This document shows positions 6,631 to 8,773 of a DNA stretch of 8,773 nt, piece after piece. The stretch is taken from the NCBI GenBank assembly GCA_050253255.1, contig JBFWJK010000150.1, positions 1 through 8,773 of the forward strand. Reading direction: 5' to 3'. Position 1 is the stretch's first letter, and each line of letters starts with the position of its first letter. The translations under genes and the position numbers were made by a program. The notes under the pieces were generated by a model, which worked only from the letters and a program-made list of their open reading frames with translations, had not been told where the DNA came from and searched no databases. The DNA is from JACKCP01 sp050253255. Lineage in GTDB: Bacteria; Desulfobacterota; Desulfobacteria; Desulfobacterales; JACKCP01.

Positions 6631-8773
6631 ATGTTCCCTGAGATGAAAAGCATCGGACAAAAATTACTGAATTTTCTGAATACCCCTGTATTTCTGTTCA
6701 GGCATGAAAAACATTTTTCAGCTGACAGCTGCATTATTTTTTTCCCGGTTCAGTACTCAAGCTTAAACTGCGGGCTGTCGGGTATTTTAAGCTTCAAAAG
6801 ATTATCAAAAAACGACTCATCTCCTGATGACACAATAAATCAAATAAGAAATCTTTTCGAAGAAATAAGAAAATACAATTTTTCAAGCCTTGAAAAAGGG
6901 GAAAATGATCCTTCCTCTTATCTGCATGGTTTTGAAAGAGCAAAAAACTTTCTTGCTCTTTCCAGAAAACTTAAACAGGATTATCTTTTCTCCATGCTTT
7001 TCATCAATGAAGATTTAACTGCTGTTCTTTCCTCTCTTTCGGAAGATATAAAAAATTTCTGTCTCGATGAATCTTCCCTTGCAGATAAAAAACTTGGGCT
7101 TTTTTCTCCTTCCCAGGGAATAGAAATTATAAAGATTCTCGAACAGATAAAAGATGCACAGTGGACTCTTGAAAAGGAAATACTTGAAAACATAGAAAAA
7201 ATTAAAGTTTTAAGCAAAAATACAGCCAATCCGGCCTCTGTATCATTTTACAGAAAAATAAATACTGTGTTGAACAGTATAAATATTCTCGAGGTAAGAG
7301 GAAGAGATTCTGCAGGTATTTCTGTTTTCATCACATTTGACAGCAATAAGTATGACCTTTTTTTAAACAAGCTCTCAAACGATTCGCTTGAACAGATATT
7401 CAATCACAGGAAAAATATAGCTGAGCTCAGAAACTACAAAATATCGATAAATAAAGATCATATTAAAAATCAGACCACACTTGTGTTTACATACAAATAT
7501 GCTGCTGAAACAGGAGCTCTCGGTGATAATATTTCATTTATCAGAAACCAGATTAAAAACGATTTTGTTTTAAAAGCTGCATCTGAAACTGAATTTTTAA
7601 ACGTCACAACAGGTGCACACACAAGATGGGCATCAGTTGGAGAAATTTCACAGCCAAATTGTCATCCTGTTGATAACTTTACCAAAAATCATGAAAAAAA
7701 CCATTCAGGCCTTATTCATGTATGTCTTAACGGTGACATCGATAACTACCGTGAACTTAAAAGTGATTTTGAAAAAACAATAGATATTGTCCCAGAAAAT
7801 ATTACCACTGATACGAAAATCATTCCTCTTCAGGTTTCAAAATATTTTAATGAAGGGAATACTGTTGAAGAATCTTTCAGGCTTGCAGTAAGTGAATTTA
7901 AAGGTTCTCATGCCATTTTAATGCAGACGGACCTAAGCCCCGGCAAAATCTTTCTTGCACAGAAAGGAAGCGGTCAGGCTGTTTTTGTAGGAATTTCCGA
8001 TGATTCATATACAATCGCCTCAGAAGTTTACGGTTTTGTTGAAAGAACACAGAACTTTTACAAGCTTGAAGGAGAAAAATACGACGGACAGATAGTTATT
8101 CTCGATGAAATGGCTGAAGACAGGCTGCAGGGAATAACTTCAATTACGTATTCTGGTGATAAAATAGATATAAATGAAAAATCTCTTCAGGAAACAGAAA
8201 TTACAACAAGAGATGTTGACAGACAGGATTTTGAACATTTCTTTTTAAAGGAAATTTTTGAATCGCCTTCATCTGTTCGCAAAACAATTCAGGGAAGATG
8301 GAAGCTCATAGACAAAGAGAAGAATTTGAAGAAAGTTGTTTTTGATAACTTTATTTTTCCTGAAAAAATACATAAAGCCTTTGCAGAAAATAAAATAAGA
8401 AGAATATTCTTCATAGGTCAGGGTACAGCTGGAATTGCTGCAAATGCAAGTTCATTTATGGTTTCGTACTATCTAGACAGAAAAGACATTCAGATTTCAT
8501 CCCTGAAGTCATCCGAGCTGAGCGGATTTATCCTTGATGAACAAAATATCAATTCTATGTCCGATTCTCTTGTTGTTGCAATTACTCAGTCAGGTACAAC
8601 AACTGACACAAACAAAAGCATTGATATGGCTAAAAAATGCGGTGCCCGTACAATGGCTATAGTAAACAGGAGAGATTCAGACATCACTTTCAAGGTAGAC
8701 GGGGTATTGTACACCAGTACAGGAAGAGATATTGAAATGTCTGTGGCATCAACCAAGGCTTTTTATTCCCAGG
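6631..8773 (+). CDS. GlmS-like glutaminase/SIS-domain protein with internal Cys and large insertion (3' partial)
   Basis: The frame is open for 714 codons to the window edge. Ordinary GlmS makes glucosamine-6-phosphate from fructose-6-phosphate and glutamine. Visible in order are CGLSGI (47-52, presumed nucleophile Cys47), RGRDSAGI (223-230), AHTRWASVGE (329-338), LNGDIDNY (366-373, oxyanion Asn367-Gly368), TDTK (393-396, Asp394) and KEIFESP (540-546). The first SIS domain follows, with GQGTAG (596-601), TQSGTTTDT (652-660) and SVASTKAF (704-711). The full set of GlmS landmarks is thus present. The odd points are a 46-residue leader before Cys47, about 150 extra residues between CGLSGI and RGRDSAG, and roughly 60 more before AHTRW. 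The His next to the RWAT motif is replaced by Val336, and GTS in the sugar site by GTA. The inserted part (53-218) is mostly helical and contains no motif I recognise. It follows kdnB by 12 bp. It may be a divergent GlmS or a relative acting on another sugar phosphate. The second SIS domain lies outside the window. Confidence 0.85.
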   Translation, partial: MFPEMKSIGQKLLNFLNTPVFLFRHEKHFSADSCIIFFPVQYSSLNCGLSGILSFKRLSKNDSSPDDTINQIRNLFEEIRKYNFSSLEKGENDPSSYLHGFERAKNFLALSRKLKQDYLFSMLFINEDLTAVLSSLSEDIKNFCLDESSLADKKLGLFSPSQGIEIIKILEQIKDAQWTLEKEILENIEKIKVLSKNTANPASVSFYRKINTVLNSINILEVRGRDSAGISVFITFDSNKYDLFLNKLSNDSLEQIFNHRKNIAELRNYKISINKDHIKNQTTLVFTYKYAAETGALGDNISFIRNQIKNDFVLKAASETEFLNVTTGAHTRWASVGEISQPNCHPVDNFTKNHEKNHSGLIHVCLNGDIDNYRELKSDFEKTIDIVPENITTDTKIIPLQVSKYFNEGNTVEESFRLAVSEFKGSHAILMQTDLSPGKIFLAQKGSGQAVFVGISDDSYTIASEVYGFVERTQNFYKLEGEKYDGQIVILDEMAEDRLQGITSITYSGDKIDINEKSLQETEITTRDVDRQDFEHFFLKEIFESPSSVRKTIQGRWKLIDKEKNLKKVVFDNFIFPEKIHKAFAENKIRRIFFIGQGTAGIAANASSFMVSYYLDRKDIQISSLKSSELSGFILDEQNINSMSDSLVVAITQSGTTTDTNKSIDMAKKCGARTMAIVNRRDSDITFKVDGVLYTSTGRDIEMSVASTKAFYSQ

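Noticed and set aside
6349..7229. Minus-strand open frames at 6349-6660 and 6981-7229
   Set aside because: Both oppose conserved + strand genes (kdnB and the GlmS-like gene), and their composition is typical of antisense shadow reading.
1..8773. CRISPR array, tRNA, rRNA, insertion sequence or att site
   Set aside because: No spaced repeats, clover-leaf pattern, rRNA-like stretch, transposase or integrase, or terminal inverted repeats were seen.

Overview
The window is AT-rich and all recognised genes lie on the + strand, packed head to tail. It looks like a chromosomal segment of a Gram-negative bacterium. The tail of an outer-membrane LPS-assembly protein (LptD) and the Kdo-modifying pair KdnA/KdnB require an LPS-bearing outer membrane. 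A RicT (PSP1/YaaT-type) protein next to holB, a NusG paralogue and an HU/IHF-like protein together suggest a Desulfobacterota-like (former deltaproteobacterial) lineage. That taxonomic guess comes from gene content only.

Layout. 1-331: C-terminal end of lptD. 370-906: NusG/RfaH/UpxY-type transcription elongation factor. 972-1253: HU/IHF-family DNA-bending protein. 1293-2204: DNA polymerase III delta' subunit (holB), with a TTG start between two small hairpins. 2197-3012: RicT-like Fe-S cysteine protein, overlapping holB by 8 bp. 3041-4339: short membrane-anchored penicillin-binding transpeptidase. 4360-5538 and 5554-6618: kdnA and kdnB, which replace the C8 hydroxyl of Kdo with an amino group. 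6631 to the window end: a GlmS-like glutaminase plus SIS-domain protein, cut off by the window edge.

How the genes fit together. The outer parts concern the envelope: LPS export (lptD), peptidoglycan cross-linking (PBP) and LPS inner-core sugar chemistry (kdnAB). The middle (HU-like, holB, ricT) is housekeeping. KdnB oxidises C8 of Kdo and KdnA transaminates the product to 8-amino-Kdo (Kdo8N). The GlmS-like gene follows kdnB by 12 bp, so it may belong to the same pathway or supply an amino sugar.

The most unusual object is this GlmS-like protein. Its presumed nucleophile is Cys47 rather than the residue after the initiator Met. About 150 extra residues split the glutaminase domain between CGLSGI and RGRDSAG, a further insertion of about 60 follows, and several sugar-site positions differ from ordinary GlmS. 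No tRNA, rRNA, CRISPR, IS element or convincing Rho-independent terminator was seen, and no non-coding stretch exceeds 70 bp.
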